Source: Xanthobacteraceae bacterium (GTDB lineage Bacteria > Pseudomonadota > Alphaproteobacteria > Rhizobiales > Xanthobacteraceae). From it: DNA of 64,000 nucleotides. The notes beneath the pieces were generated by a model, which ran no database searches, was not told the origin of the DNA, and worked only from the letters and a program-made list of their open reading frames with translations. This document shows positions 37,599-46,731 of the stretch, in pieces. How positions within the stretch are numbered: position 1 is the stretch's first letter; every line of letters begins with the position of its first letter. The position numbers and the translations under genes were made by a program. Where the stretch lies: positions 248,001 through 312,000 of the forward strand of contig JAMLIK010000002.1 in the NCBI GenBank assembly GCA_023954195.1, given 5' to 3'.

Positions 37599-37817
37599 CT
37601 AGTAATGCGGCGGGCGCTCGTTGGCGGGGCGGTCGCGGCCGCCGTTCTCGGCCTCGCTCAGGCGCTCGCCGAGTTCGCCGACCAGCCGCCGAAGCGCGTC
37701 GATCTGCTGCCACTGCGCGGTCACGGTCTGGTTCAGGGTTTCGATGGTGTCGTCCTGATAGGCGACGCGGGCCTCCAGCGCGTCGATGCGCTCGCTCAGC
37801 CGGGCGGGGTCGGTCAT
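37599..37817 (-). CDS. slyX: SlyX family protein
   Basis: The 72-residue protein begins MTDPARLSERIDALEARVAY and consists of a single heptad-like helix with LNQTVTAQWQQIDALRRLV, ending in a polar tail with PPHY, as in SlyX. The function of SlyX is unknown. ATG 37817 is the family-typical start; the longer frame upstream is not. Confidence 0.88.
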   Translation of the reverse strand: MTDPARLSERIDALEARVAYQDDTIETLNQTVTAQWQQIDALRRLVGELGERLSEAENGGRDRPANERPPHY

Positions 37818-37931
37818 GGTCTCGGTTTCCTGGGACGTCCCGGTTGCCGCCGGGCCTGCGGATGTGCCAAGGAAGCAACGGCCTTCCGGGCGGGACAATC
37901 ATAACGGAAAATCACGGGAGGGACGCGCGCG

Positions 37932-39518
37932 ATGAGAAACTTTCAGTTGGCCGGCCGCTCCACCGTTCATGCCCTGAACGGAATGGCCGCGACCTCGCAC
38001 CCGCAGGCGACACTTGCGGCGATCGAGGTCCTGAAGGCGGGCGGCACCGCGGCGGACGCGGCGGTGGCGGCCTGCGCGCTGCTCGGCGTGATCGAGCCGC
38101 AATCGACCGGCATCGGCGGCGACTGCTTCGCGCTCTACATGCGGCAAGGACGCGGCGATGTGATCTCCTACAACGGTTCCGGCCGCGCGCCGGAAGCCGC
38201 CGAGGCGGCGTGGTATCTGGAACGCCGCATCACCGCGATCCCGCTGACCAGCGTCCATGCGGTCACGGTGCCCGGCGCGGTCGATGCCTGGGCGAGGATT
38301 TTGCGCGACCACGGCCGGCTCTCGCTGGACCGGCTGTTGCAGCCGGCCATCGAGGCGGCCGAGCACGGCTACGTCGTCGCGCCGCGCGTCGCCTTCGACT
38401 GGCGCAACAACGTCGAGAAGTTGCGCAAGGGCGCCAACGCGCCTCGCTATCTACTGCGCGACAACGCGCCGCCGGCGGCCGGCGACGTGATCCGCCAGCC
38501 CGAACTGGCGCGGACGCTGCGCATTATCGCCAGCGAGGGGCCGGACGGCTTCTACAAAGGCGCGGTGGCCGAGGACATGGTGGACACGCTGCGCGGCCTC
38601 GGCGGGCTGCACACGCTGGACGATTTCGCCGCGCATACGACCGAGACCAGCACGCCGATCGGCACCGCCTACAAGGGTTATGAGGTCTGGCAGTGCCCGC
38701 CGAACGGCCCCGGCCTCACCATGCTGGTGATGCTCAACGTGTTGTCGCATTTCGACCTGACGCCTCTGGCGCCGCTCGGCGTCGAGCGGTTGCATCTGGA
38801 AGCGGAAGCGGCGCGCGCCGCCTACATGATGCGCGAGACGCACATCGCCGACCCGGCGCATGTCGATGTCGACGTGGCGCGGATTCTGGCGAAGGAGTTC
38901 GCCGCCGGCTTCGCCGCCAAGATTCGCATGGACGGAATGCTAGACATTCCCGACGTGTGGCCACGGCCCAATCCGTCGACGATCTATGTCACCGTGGTCG
39001 ACAAGGATCGTAACGCCTGCTCGTTCATCAACTCCATCGCGCATCCGTTCGGCTCGGGCATCGTCTCGAACAAGACCGGCGTGCTGATGCAGAATCGCGG
39101 CGTCGGCTTCCGGGTCGAGCCCGGCCATCCGAACTGCATCGCCCCGCGCAAGCGGCCGCTGCACACCATCATTCCCTGCATGGTGACCAAGGGCGGCCGC
39201 GCGGCGATGCCGTTCGGCGTGATGGGCGGGCAGTATCAGCCGGTCGGGCAGTGCCACGTCCTGACCAACATGCTGGACTTCGGCATGGACGTGCAGGAGG
39301 CCATCGATCTGCCGCGCGCGTTCCATTACGACGGCCTTTATCAGTTGGAGGACGGCATTCCGGAAAGCACCGCCGAAGCGCTGCGGGCCATCGGCCATCG
39401 GGTGAGCCGCGCGAAACTGCCATGGGGCGGCGGACAGGCGATCTGGATCGACTGGGACAAGGGCACGCTGACCGGCGGCTCCGACCCGCGCAAGGACGGC
39501 TGCGCGCTGGGGTATTGA
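37932..39518 (+). CDS. Gamma-glutamyltransferase-like Ntn hydrolase
   Basis: The 528-residue protein belongs to the gamma-glutamyltranspeptidase family, which is cut autocatalytically into two subunits. The conserved Thr that becomes the new N-terminus lies in RPNPSTIYVTVVDKDRNA, and the GG pair (PFGVMGGQYQPVGQ) that binds the gamma-carboxylate is present. SLTSVHAVTVPGAVDAW-like and IEPQSTGIGGD stretches occur earlier. No signal peptide is visible, so a cytoplasmic location is likely, unlike classical GGT. Substrate may not be glutathione. GGAGGG stands nine bases before ATG 37932. Confidence 0.88.
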   Translation: MRNFQLAGRSTVHALNGMAATSHPQATLAAIEVLKAGGTAADAAVAACALLGVIEPQSTGIGGDCFALYMRQGRGDVISYNGSGRAPEAAEAAWYLERRITAIPLTSVHAVTVPGAVDAWARILRDHGRLSLDRLLQPAIEAAEHGYVVAPRVAFDWRNNVEKLRKGANAPRYLLRDNAPPAAGDVIRQPELARTLRIIASEGPDGFYKGAVAEDMVDTLRGLGGLHTLDDFAAHTTETSTPIGTAYKGYEVWQCPPNGPGLTMLVMLNVLSHFDLTPLAPLGVERLHLEAEAARAAYMMRETHIADPAHVDVDVARILAKEFAAGFAAKIRMDGMLDIPDVWPRPNPSTIYVTVVDKDRNACSFINSIAHPFGSGIVSNKTGVLMQNRGVGFRVEPGHPNCIAPRKRPLHTIIPCMVTKGGRAAMPFGVMGGQYQPVGQCHVLTNMLDFGMDVQEAIDLPRAFHYDGLYQLEDGIPESTAEALRAIGHRVSRAKLPWGGGQAIWIDWDKGTLTGGSDPRKDGCALGY

Positions 39519-39557
39519 GCGCTTGGCGTTTCATGCACCGACTTTCCACACGAAAGC

Positions 39558-39693
39558 CGTCGTCCCTGCGCAGGCAGGGACTCATACGCCGTGCCGTTCG
39601 TGATGCGGATAGCGCTCGAAGTTGTTGACGGGTGGCGCCGCCAAACGCCGTAATTGCCAGGGGTTATGGGTCCCCGCCTGCGCGGGGACGACG
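39558..39693. repeat. Composite palindromic repeat, family A (copy 8)
   Basis: End modules CGTCGTCCCTGCGCAGGC and its partner enclose about 80 bases ending in CAGGGGTTATGGG. It separates the convergent gamma-glutamyltransferase-like and csbD genes. Confidence 0.9.
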
Positions 39694-39721
39694 ACGAGAG
39701 GGCTGAACGCCGCCGGCAAAG

Positions 39722-39748
39722 AAAACGGCCGACCCCGAGGGCCGGCCG
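39722..39748 (-). terminator. Probable terminator after csbD-like gene
   Basis: On the minus strand a GC stem of nine to ten pairs (GGCCGGCCC with GGGTCGGCC) with a three-base loop is followed by GTTTTC. It lies about 46 bases after the csbD stop. Confidence 0.65.
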
Positions 39749-39793
39749 AGTTGCTTCCACCATGTTTCTTGCGCTCTTTGAGCTATGAGCCGC

Positions 39794-40009
39794 CTATAGT
39801 TTGCGGTGGGCGTAGTCCGCCGCCCGGTCGACGGCTTCCTTGGCGGCTGCCTTGGCGTCGCCGAGGGCTTGCTGGCCTTCGCCCTTGGCCTCCTGAACAA
39901 GGCCCTCGGCCTTCAGCTTGTCCGAGCCGACAGCCTCGCCGACCGTCTGCTTGGCCTTGCCGATCGCCTCGTTGGCGACGCCCTTGACCTTGTCCGTCGT
40001 GCTACCCAT
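39794..40009 (-). CDS. CsbD family stress protein
   Basis: The 71-residue hydrophilic protein begins MGSTTDKVKGVANEAIGKAK and repeats KAEGLVQEAKGEGQQALGDAK, the CsbD pattern. Such small helical proteins are general-stress proteins of unknown biochemical role. ATG 40009 follows AGGAGAAGG, a strong ribosome binding site. Confidence 0.92.
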   Translation of the reverse strand: MGSTTDKVKGVANEAIGKAKQTVGEAVGSDKLKAEGLVQEAKGEGQQALGDAKAAAKEAVDRAADYAHRKL

Positions 40010-40169
40010 GGCCTTCTCCTGATGTTGTGCGGTGCGGCGGGACAACGAGGCATCGGGACAATCGTTCCTGCGCCACGTCTTCGTGACCGGGTAGCCGCGG
40101 GAGGCGCGCAACCGCCGCGGCCGGATGCGCGAGGAGTCGCGCATTGCGGGTGTCGATTGATGAATGCTC

Positions 40170-40195
40170 ACTGACGAATATTGACAATCGTCAGT
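40170..40195. promoter_or_regulatory. Inverted repeat, probable TetR-family operator of the RND operon
   Basis: ACTGACGA (40170-40177) and TCGTCAGT (40188-40195) are perfect eight-base arms with a ten-base spacer that contains TTGACA. It lies 48 bases before the start of the membrane-fusion-protein gene. The operon carries its own TetR regulator at 44527, the natural ligand for this site. Confidence 0.65.
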
Positions 40196-40242
40196 AATTG
40201 AAGCACCTTCCCCGGCCAAGATCGATCGCAAGGGTTGTCCCG

Positions 40243-41349
40243 ATGTTGGCATTTGCAGGTTTTTCGCGTCAAATCAAAGCATTACCTATCCTTGGCGTAA
40301 TTCTTCCCGCGCTCGCGCTGGGTGGATGCGAGCAATCCACCGCCGAGAAATCCGCGCCGCTGCGGCCGGTTCTGGTGGCGACGGTGCAGTATCAGCCGGA
40401 AACCCCGGAGCGCAGTTTCGTCGGCACCATCCGCCCCCGGATCGAGACCGACATGGGTTTCCGGGTCGCCGGCAAGGTCGAGAAGCGCCTGGTCGAGGTC
40501 GGGCAAGTGGTCGAGCCGGGACAGCCGCTGGCGACGCTCGACCGGATCGATCTGAAATTGCAGGCCGAGCAGGCGCAGGCCGAACTCAGCGCCGCGACCG
40601 GGACGCTGGCGCAGGCCGCCGCCGCGCAGACCCGCGCCCAGGAACTGAAGGCCAAGGGCTGGGCCACCGACGCCCAGCTCGATCAGGTCAACGCCGCCGC
40701 CGCCGAGGCGAGAGCCCGGCTCAACCGCGCCCAGCGTTCGGTCGAACTGACCGGCAACAGCCTGTCCTACGCGACGCTGGCGGCGGATACGCGCGGCGTC
40801 GTCACCGCGACCACGATCAATCCCGGCCAGGTGGTGGCGGCCGGACAGCCGGCGATCCGTCTCGCGCGGATGGGCGAGAAGGAGGCGGTGGTGGCGATCC
40901 CGGAAACGCTGATCGGCCGCGCCAAGGACGGCGTGGCGCGGGTGTCGCTGTGGTCGGAGCCCGGCAAGACCTACGCCGCGAAGCTGCGCGAGATCGCGCC
41001 GCAGGCCGATCCCGCCACCCGCACCTACCTCGCGAAATTCTCGCTGCCCGACGCCGACGACCGCGTCGCGCTGGGCATGACCGCGACGCTCACCATCACC
41101 GACCGCGACAGCGAGCGGGTGGCGCGGCTGCCGCTGTCGGCGCTGTTCAGCCAGGGCACATCGCCCTCGCTCTACGTCGTCGATGACGCGGGCAAGCTGA
41201 CGCTGACCCCGGTGACGGTGAAGTCCTACGGCTCCGAGAACGTGCTGATCGCCGGCGGCGTCGCCGAGGGCGCGAAAGTGGTGACCCTCGGCGTGCAGAA
41301 GCTCGACCCGGCCGAGAAGGTCCGCGTCGTGTCGTCGCTGACGTTCTGA
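40243..41349 (+). CDS. RND efflux periplasmic adaptor (membrane fusion protein), lipoprotein
   Basis: The 368-residue protein has a lipoprotein signal (ALALGGC near 20-26), then a biotinyl-lipoyl-like half (GFRVAGKVEKRLVEVGQVVEPGQPLATLD), a coiled-coil hairpin (about 105-160, Ala/Gln-rich), the second lipoyl half (TRGVVTATTINPGQVVAAGQPAIRLA) and beta domains. It links the inner-membrane pump to an outer-membrane channel. ATG 40243 with AAGGG upstream is favoured over TTG 40198. The pump gene follows 26 bases later. Confidence 0.93.
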   Translation: MLAFAGFSRQIKALPILGVILPALALGGCEQSTAEKSAPLRPVLVATVQYQPETPERSFVGTIRPRIETDMGFRVAGKVEKRLVEVGQVVEPGQPLATLDRIDLKLQAEQAQAELSAATGTLAQAAAAQTRAQELKAKGWATDAQLDQVNAAAAEARARLNRAQRSVELTGNSLSYATLAADTRGVVTATTINPGQVVAAGQPAIRLARMGEKEAVVAIPETLIGRAKDGVARVSLWSEPGKTYAAKLREIAPQADPATRTYLAKFSLPDADDRVALGMTATLTITDRDSERVARLPLSALFSQGTSPSLYVVDDAGKLTLTPVTVKSYGSENVLIAGGVAEGAKVVTLGVQKLDPAEKVRVVSSLTF

Positions 41350-41375
41350 TTCCGCCTGACGCTGCGAGGCTTGCC

Positions 41376-44300
41376 ATGAAGCGCTTCAATCTGTCCGCCT
41401 GGGCGGTGGCCCATCCCGCGCTGGTGCTGTTCCTGATCGTGGCGATCGCCTTCGCCGGGGCCTTCTCCTATCTGCGGCTCGGCCGCGCCGAGGACCCGTC
41501 CTTCACCATCAAGTTGGTGGTGGTGTCGGCGATCTGGCCCGGCGCGACCGCGCGCGAGATGCAGGAGCAGGTCGCCGATCCGATCGAGAAAAAATTGCAG
41601 GAGCTGCCCCACTTCGACAAGGTGCAGACCTACTCGAAGCCGTCCTTCACCGCGATGCAGGTGTTCTTCAAGGACAACACGCCGCCGAAGGAAGTCCCCG
41701 AACTGTTCTATCAGCTTCGCAAGAAGCTTGCCGACATCCGCGCCGACCTGCCGCAAAACCTGATCGGCCCTAACTTCAACGACGAATACGGCGACGTCGA
41801 TTCCATCCTCTACATGATGACCGGCGACGGCGCCGACTACGCGCAGATGAAGAAGGTGGCGGAGGGCTTGCGCCAGCGCCTGTTGAAGGTGCCGGGCGTC
41901 ACCAAGGTCAATCTCTACGGCACCCAGGCCGAGAAGATTTTCGTCGAGTTCTCGCACGCGAAACTCGCGACGCTCGGGATCGCGCCGCAGGCGATCTTCG
42001 ATTCGCTCGCGAAGCAGAACGCGGTGGTGCCCGCCGGCACGGTGGAAACCTCGTCGCAGCGGGTGGCGCTGCGCGTCACCGGCGCGCTCGACGGCGCCAA
42101 GGCGGTGGCGGAAACTCCGGTGGAAAGCAACGGGCAGGTGTTCCGGCTCGGCGACATCGCCACCGTCAAGCACGGCTTCGTCGATCCGAAGACCTTCGAG
42201 ATCCGCCAGGAGGGCAAGCCCGCGCTCGGCATCGGCGTGGTCACCGCCAAGGGCGCCAACATTCTCGAACTCGGCGACAACGTCAAGAAGACCAGCGACG
42301 ATTTCATGCGCGGCGTGCCGGAGGGCATCGATCTGGAGCAGATCGCCGACCAGCCGCTGGTGGTGAAGCACGCGGTCGGCGAGTTCGTGCGTTCGTTCAT
42401 CGAGGCGCTGGCCATCGTGCTGTTCGTCTCGTTCCTGGCGCTCGGCCTGCGCACCGGCATCGTGGTGGCGCTGTCGGTGCCGCTGGTGCTGGCGATCGTC
42501 TTCATCGTGATGAACGCGATGTCGCTCGACCTGCATCGCATCACCCTCGGCGCGCTGATTATCGCACTCGGGCTCCTGGTGGACGACGCCATCATCGCCG
42601 TCGAGATGATGGTGGTGAAGATGGAGCAGGGCTGGGAGCGGACCAAGGCCGCCGCCTTCGCCTGGGAATCCACCGCGTTCCCGATGCTGACCGGCACGCT
42701 GGTCACCGCCGCCGGCTTCCTGCCGATCGGTTTCGCCAATTCCGGCGTCGGCGAATATGCCGGCGGCATCTTCTGGATCGTGGCCATCGCGCTGGTGGCG
42801 TCGTGGTTCGTCGCGGTGATCTTCACGCCCTATATCGGCGTCATGCTGCTGCCGAACTTCGTCAAGCCGGGGCAGCCGGTCCACGATCCGCACGCCATCT
42901 ACGAGACCCGGATCTATCGCGGCCTGCGGCGGGTGATCGCGTGGTGCGTCAACCATCGCATCAAGGTGGTGGCGGCGACGGTGGCGATCTTCGCCGCCAG
43001 TGTCGTCGGCTTCGGTCATGTGCAGCAGCAGTTCTTTCCGCTGTCGGAGCGGCCGGAACTGTTCCTGCAACTGCGGCTGCCGGAAGGCACCGCGTTCAAG
43101 GTCACCGAGACGGCGGTGAAGGACGCCGAGGCGCTGCTCAAGGGCGACGACGACATCGCCACCTTCACGGCCTATGTCGGGCAGGGCTCGCCGCGCTTCT
43201 GGCTCGGCCTCAACCCGCAACTGCCGAACGAATCCTTCGCCGAGATCGTGATCGTCACCAAGGGCGTCGAGGCGCGCGAGCGCGTCAAGGCGCGAATCGA
43301 GAAGGCGGTGCACGAGGGCGCGCTGAACGCGGCGCGGGTGCGGGTCGACCGCTTCAACTTCGGTCCGCCGGTCGGCTTCCCGGTGCAGTTCCGCGTCATC
43401 GGCCCGGACACCCACAAGGTGCGCGAGATCGCCTACAAGGTGCGCGACGTGGTGAAGACCAATCCGAACGTGGTCGATCCGCATCTCGACTGGAACGAGC
43501 AGACCCCGGCGCTCCGGCTGGTGGTCAACCAGGACCGCGCCCGCGCGCTCGGCCTCACCCCGCAGGACGTCTCGCAGGCGCTGGCGATGCTGATCTCCGG
43601 CGCGCCGGTGACCACGGTGCGCGACGGCATCGAGAAGGTCGAGGTGGTCGCGCGCGCCGTCGCGAACGAGCGGCTCGATCTGGCGCGGGTCGGCGACCTC
43701 ACCATCACCTCGCGAGGCGGCGTCGCGGTGCCGCTGTCGCAGATCGCCAAGGTCGAATACGTCCACGAGGAGCCGATCCTGTGGCGGCGCAACCGCGACA
43801 TGGCGATCACCGTGCGCGGCGATATCGTCGACGGCGTGCAGGCCCCCGACGTCAGCAACGCGATCTGGGCCAAGCTGAAGCCGATCCGCGACAGCCTGGA
43901 GCCGGGCTACCGCATGGAGATGGGCGGCGCGATCGAGGAATCGGCCAAGGGCAATGCCTCGATCTTCGTGCTGTTCCCGGTGATGCTGGTGGTGATGCTG
44001 ACGCTGCTGATGATTCAGTTGCAGAGTTTTTCGCGGCTGGTGCTGGTGTTCCTCACCGCGCCGCTCGGCATCATCGGCGCTTCGTTCGGCCTCAACGTCG
44101 CGAGCCAGCCGTTCGGCTTCGTGGCGCTGCTCGGCCTGATCGCGCTGGCCGGCATGATTATGCGCAACACCGTGATCCTGGTCGACCAGATCGAGGCCGA
44201 CGTGCGTCACGGCGCGACCCGCCGCGAGGCCATCGTCGAGGCCACGGTGCGCCGCGCCCGCCCGGTGGTGCTGACGGCCTTGGCGGCGATCCTGGCGATG

Positions 44301-44507
44301 ATCCCGCTGTCGCGCTCGGCGTTCTGGGCGCCGATGGCGATCACCATCATGGGCGGGCTGTTCGTCGCCACCTTCCTGACGCTGCTCTATCTGCCGGGGC
44401 TTTACGCGCTGTGGTTCAGAAAGAGTCTCGACGAGAAGGGGGTCGCGACCGCGGCGGCGCACGACGACGCCCAGCTTGCATTTCCGCTTGCCGAGGCCGC
44501 CGAATAA
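41376..44507 (+). CDS. RND multidrug-efflux-type transporter permease
   Basis: The 1043-residue protein has the AcrB/MexB-type plan: one N-terminal helix, a large periplasmic loop, six helices, a second periplasmic loop and six more helices. Helix 4 carries the proton-relay pair in GLLVDDAIIAVE (two Asp). Features of the family such as GTLVTAAGFLPIGF and ALAGMIMRNTVILVDQIE are present. Sequence style (short first loop, QPLVVKHAVGEF) is closer to the less-studied AcrB/AcrD-like group of alphaproteobacteria than to AcrB itself, so substrates are unknown. No outer-membrane channel gene follows. Confidence 0.94.
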   Translation: MKRFNLSAWAVAHPALVLFLIVAIAFAGAFSYLRLGRAEDPSFTIKLVVVSAIWPGATAREMQEQVADPIEKKLQELPHFDKVQTYSKPSFTAMQVFFKDNTPPKEVPELFYQLRKKLADIRADLPQNLIGPNFNDEYGDVDSILYMMTGDGADYAQMKKVAEGLRQRLLKVPGVTKVNLYGTQAEKIFVEFSHAKLATLGIAPQAIFDSLAKQNAVVPAGTVETSSQRVALRVTGALDGAKAVAETPVESNGQVFRLGDIATVKHGFVDPKTFEIRQEGKPALGIGVVTAKGANILELGDNVKKTSDDFMRGVPEGIDLEQIADQPLVVKHAVGEFVRSFIEALAIVLFVSFLALGLRTGIVVALSVPLVLAIVFIVMNAMSLDLHRITLGALIIALGLLVDDAIIAVEMMVVKMEQGWERTKAAAFAWESTAFPMLTGTLVTAAGFLPIGFANSGVGEYAGGIFWIVAIALVASWFVAVIFTPYIGVMLLPNFVKPGQPVHDPHAIYETRIYRGLRRVIAWCVNHRIKVVAATVAIFAASVVGFGHVQQQFFPLSERPELFLQLRLPEGTAFKVTETAVKDAEALLKGDDDIATFTAYVGQGSPRFWLGLNPQLPNESFAEIVIVTKGVEARERVKARIEKAVHEGALNAARVRVDRFNFGPPVGFPVQFRVIGPDTHKVREIAYKVRDVVKTNPNVVDPHLDWNEQTPALRLVVNQDRARALGLTPQDVSQALAMLISGAPVTTVRDGIEKVEVVARAVANERLDLARVGDLTITSRGGVAVPLSQIAKVEYVHEEPILWRRNRDMAITVRGDIVDGVQAPDVSNAIWAKLKPIRDSLEPGYRMEMGGAIEESAKGNASIFVLFPVMLVVMLTLLMIQLQSFSRLVLVFLTAPLGIIGASFGLNVASQPFGFVALLGLIALAGMIMRNTVILVDQIEADVRHGATRREAIVEATVRRARPVVLTALAAILAMIPLSRSAFWAPMAITIMGGLFVATFLTLLYLPGLYALWFRKSLDEKGVATAAAHDDAQLAFPLAEAAE

Positions 44508-44526
44508 ATGAAAAGTGAACCTTGAT

Positions 44527-45132
44527 ATGACGATGGTGTCCGAACATACCGAAGCCGAGGCGCAGGAGCGCATCCTGGTGGAGGCGGAGCGGCTGTTCCG
44601 TGAAATCGGCTATCAGAAGACCACGGTGGCCGACATCGCCAAGGCGCTGCGCATGTCGCCGGCCAACGTCTATCGCTTCTTCCCCTCGAAGGACGCGATC
44701 CGGCACGGCGTCGCCTTCCGGCTGATGAGCGAGGTCGAGGCCGCCGCGGCCGCCATCGTGGCGCGGCCCGCGCCCGCGCCGCAGCGGCTGCGCGAACTTG
44801 TGACCGCCATCCACCTGATGAACACCGAGCGTTATGTCGGCGACGCCAAGCTGCACGAGATGGTGGCGAGCGCCATGGAGGAAGACTGGGACGTCTGCAA
44901 GGCGCATATCGAGCGCGTCACCTTGCTGATCGGCGGGGTGATCGGCGAAGGGGCCGCGGAGGGTGCGTTCCGCGTCGCCGACGTGAGGGTCGCCGCGCTT
45001 TGCACTTGCACCGCGATGCTGCGCTTCTTCCATCCGCAGATGATCGCGCAAACCGCCAACAAGCCGGGGCCGACGCTGGACCAGATGATCGATTTCATCC
45101 TGGTCGGGCTCGGCTATCACCACGCGGCGTGA
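44527..45132 (+). CDS. TetR family transcriptional regulator (of the RND operon)
   Basis: The protein of about 201 residues starts with a TetR-type helix-turn-helix: RILVEAERLFREIGYQKTTVADIAKAL then MSPANVYRFFPSKDAI. The C-terminal ligand-binding part is helical, with CTCTAMLRFFHPQM near the end. It is 19 bases after the pump gene and probably represses this operon through the inverted repeat at 40170-40195. The start is uncertain: GTG 44515, ATG 44527 and ATG 44533 are all open, none with a strong ribosome binding site. Confidence 0.9.
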   Translation: MTMVSEHTEAEAQERILVEAERLFREIGYQKTTVADIAKALRMSPANVYRFFPSKDAIRHGVAFRLMSEVEAAAAAIVARPAPAPQRLRELVTAIHLMNTERYVGDAKLHEMVASAMEEDWDVCKAHIERVTLLIGGVIGEGAAEGAFRVADVRVAALCTCTAMLRFFHPQMIAQTANKPGPTLDQMIDFILVGLGYHHAA

Positions 45133-45143
45133 GGGGACGACAG

Positions 45144-45776
45144 ATGGACGGCGCGGATTCGAACGGCATCCATTTCTACGAGCCGGGCCACGGCCATGGC
45201 CTGCGCCACGACCCGTTCAACGCCATCATCGCGCCGCGGCCGATCGGCTGGATTTCGTCGCGGGACGGCCGGGGCAACGTCAATCTCGCGCCCTACAGCT
45301 TCTTCAACGCCTTCAACTACCATCCGCCGCTGATCGGGTTTTCCTCGACCGGCTGGAAGGACACCGTCGCCAATGTCCAGGAGACCGGCGAGTTCGTCTG
45401 GAACCTCGCCACCATGGACATCGCGCAGCAGATGAACGCGACCTCGGCGACCGTCGCGCATGAGATCAACGAGTTCGAACTGGCCGGGCTGACGCCGGTG
45501 CCGAGCCGCCTGGTCAAGCCGCCGCGCGTCGGCGAGAGCCGCGTCAGCTTCGAGTGCCGGCTGTCGGAGATCATCCAGCTCAAGGGCGCCGACGGCAGGA
45601 AGGCGGAGACCTGGCTGACGATCGGCGAAGTGGTCGCGGTGCATATCGACAAGGCGCTAATCAAGGACGGCGTCTACCAGACCGCGCAGGCGCATCCGAT
45701 CCTGCGCGCCGGCCGCATGGGCGACTATATCGAGGTTCGCCCCGACGCCATGTTCGAGATGGCGCGGCCGAAATAA
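45144..45776 (+). CDS. Flavin-reductase-like FMN-binding split-barrel protein
   Basis: The 210-residue protein has the split-barrel flavin-binding features IIAPRPIGWISSRDGRGNVNLAPYS, FNYHPPLIGFSS and ETGEFVWNLAT. Members are flavin reductases or related flavoproteins; the partner is not known. ATG 45144 follows GAGGGG and lies 11 bases after the tetR stop, so it may be the last gene of the efflux operon. Confidence 0.88.
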   Translation: MDGADSNGIHFYEPGHGHGLRHDPFNAIIAPRPIGWISSRDGRGNVNLAPYSFFNAFNYHPPLIGFSSTGWKDTVANVQETGEFVWNLATMDIAQQMNATSATVAHEINEFELAGLTPVPSRLVKPPRVGESRVSFECRLSEIIQLKGADGRKAETWLTIGEVVAVHIDKALIKDGVYQTAQAHPILRAGRMGDYIEVRPDAMFEMARPK

Positions 45777-45860
45777 AGCGTTTTCCAGCGGCCACGGAAT
45801 CTGCTGTGCTGGCGCGCGCCGTCCCGCGCGGGCGCTTCGACAGATCGGAGAATTGTTTCG

Positions 45861-46286
45861 ATGACCGATACTCAGACCGCTTCCCCACCGCATTCCGAAA
45901 CCGAACCGCACGGCGATCTGTGCATCCGCACCCTGGCGATGCCCGCCGACACCAATCACAACGGCGACATCTTCGGCGGCTGGCTGCTCAGCCAGATGGA
46001 CGTCGCCGGCGGCATCTACGCCATCAAGACCACCAAGACGCGCACCGCGACGGTGGCGATCGAAGCCATGAACTTCCGCAAGCCGGTGTTCGTCGGCGAC
46101 GTGGTGTCGGTCTATGCCTCGACGGTCCGGATCGGCCGCACCTCGATCACCGTCCATCTCGACGCCTGGGTGCGGCGGCGGCGGCAAAGCGGCTTGATCC
46201 TGGTCACCGACGGCAACTTCACCTATGTCGCCATCGACGACGACGGGCGGCCGCGGGCCATCGATCGGGGCACGCTTTCGACATAG
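45861..46286 (+). CDS. Acyl-CoA thioesterase, hotdog fold (YciA-like)
   Basis: The 141-residue protein carries the YciA/BACH signature: RTLAMPADTNHNGDIFGGWLLSQMD, where the Asp-Ile-Phe-Gly-Gly stretch starts the long helix of the hotdog fold. TATVAIEAMNFRKPVFVGDVVSVYA follows. It would hydrolyse acyl-CoA to free acid and CoA. GGAG lies 11-14 bases before ATG 45861. It is 84 bases after the flavin reductase gene. Confidence 0.9.
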   Translation: MTDTQTASPPHSETEPHGDLCIRTLAMPADTNHNGDIFGGWLLSQMDVAGGIYAIKTTKTRTATVAIEAMNFRKPVFVGDVVSVYASTVRIGRTSITVHLDAWVRRRRQSGLILVTDGNFTYVAIDDDGRPRAIDRGTLST

Positions 46287-46384
46287 TCCGATTTTGTCGC
46301 GCGGCATATTGGTTGTCGCCCCGGCGTGGAACGATTGCGGCGCGGGACGGTTGTCGGCCCGGATCGACCACTACGGGCGCCATC

Positions 46385-46594
46385 ATGTCGGATAGCTACA
46401 TCATCGAGGTCAGTTCGGAGCCTGCGGGAATCGTGGTTCGCGATAAGGCCGGCTTTCGTTTCTTCGCCGCCGCGCCGCGGTTTTTCCGGCTGGAAGGCCA
46501 GTTGTTCCGCAGCGCTCGCGACGCCGAGCGGGCCGCCGCGCGATTCGTCGGCGAACCTGACGCGGAGCCGTCGCCGTCGCGCGGGTTCGGCTGA
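46385..46594 (+). CDS. Small hypothetical protein (69 residues)
   Basis: The protein starts MSDSYIIEVSSEPAGIVVRD and continues KAGFRFFAAAPRFFRLEGQLF, then RSARDAERAARF-like sequence and a polar tail. It looks like a compact beta-sheet plus helix. I do not recognise a family. Codon pattern is like its neighbours, and its start follows a normal-looking upstream region, so it is probably real but lineage-restricted. Confidence 0.6.
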   Translation: MSDSYIIEVSSEPAGIVVRDKAGFRFFAAAPRFFRLEGQLFRSARDAERAAARFVGEPDAEPSPSRGFG

Positions 46595-46731
46595 GACGGC
46601 ATTGTTACGCGCGGGCTTGATCCTGGGCCACGATTCACCCCGGTTGAATCGAAGACCGCTGTCCTTCGATGGGTTGCGGTTTTTCTCCGGGGGCCGACCG
46701 GAATCCAGTGGCGACGGCGCCGCGCCCTGTT

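Noticed and set aside
41226-44573. Very long minus-strand open frame (over 1100 codons) across the RND pump
   Set aside because: Antisense shadow of a high-GC gene; the product is His/Arg/Gln-rich nonsense and no ribosome binding site or family match is visible, while the plus strand encodes a clear RND pump.
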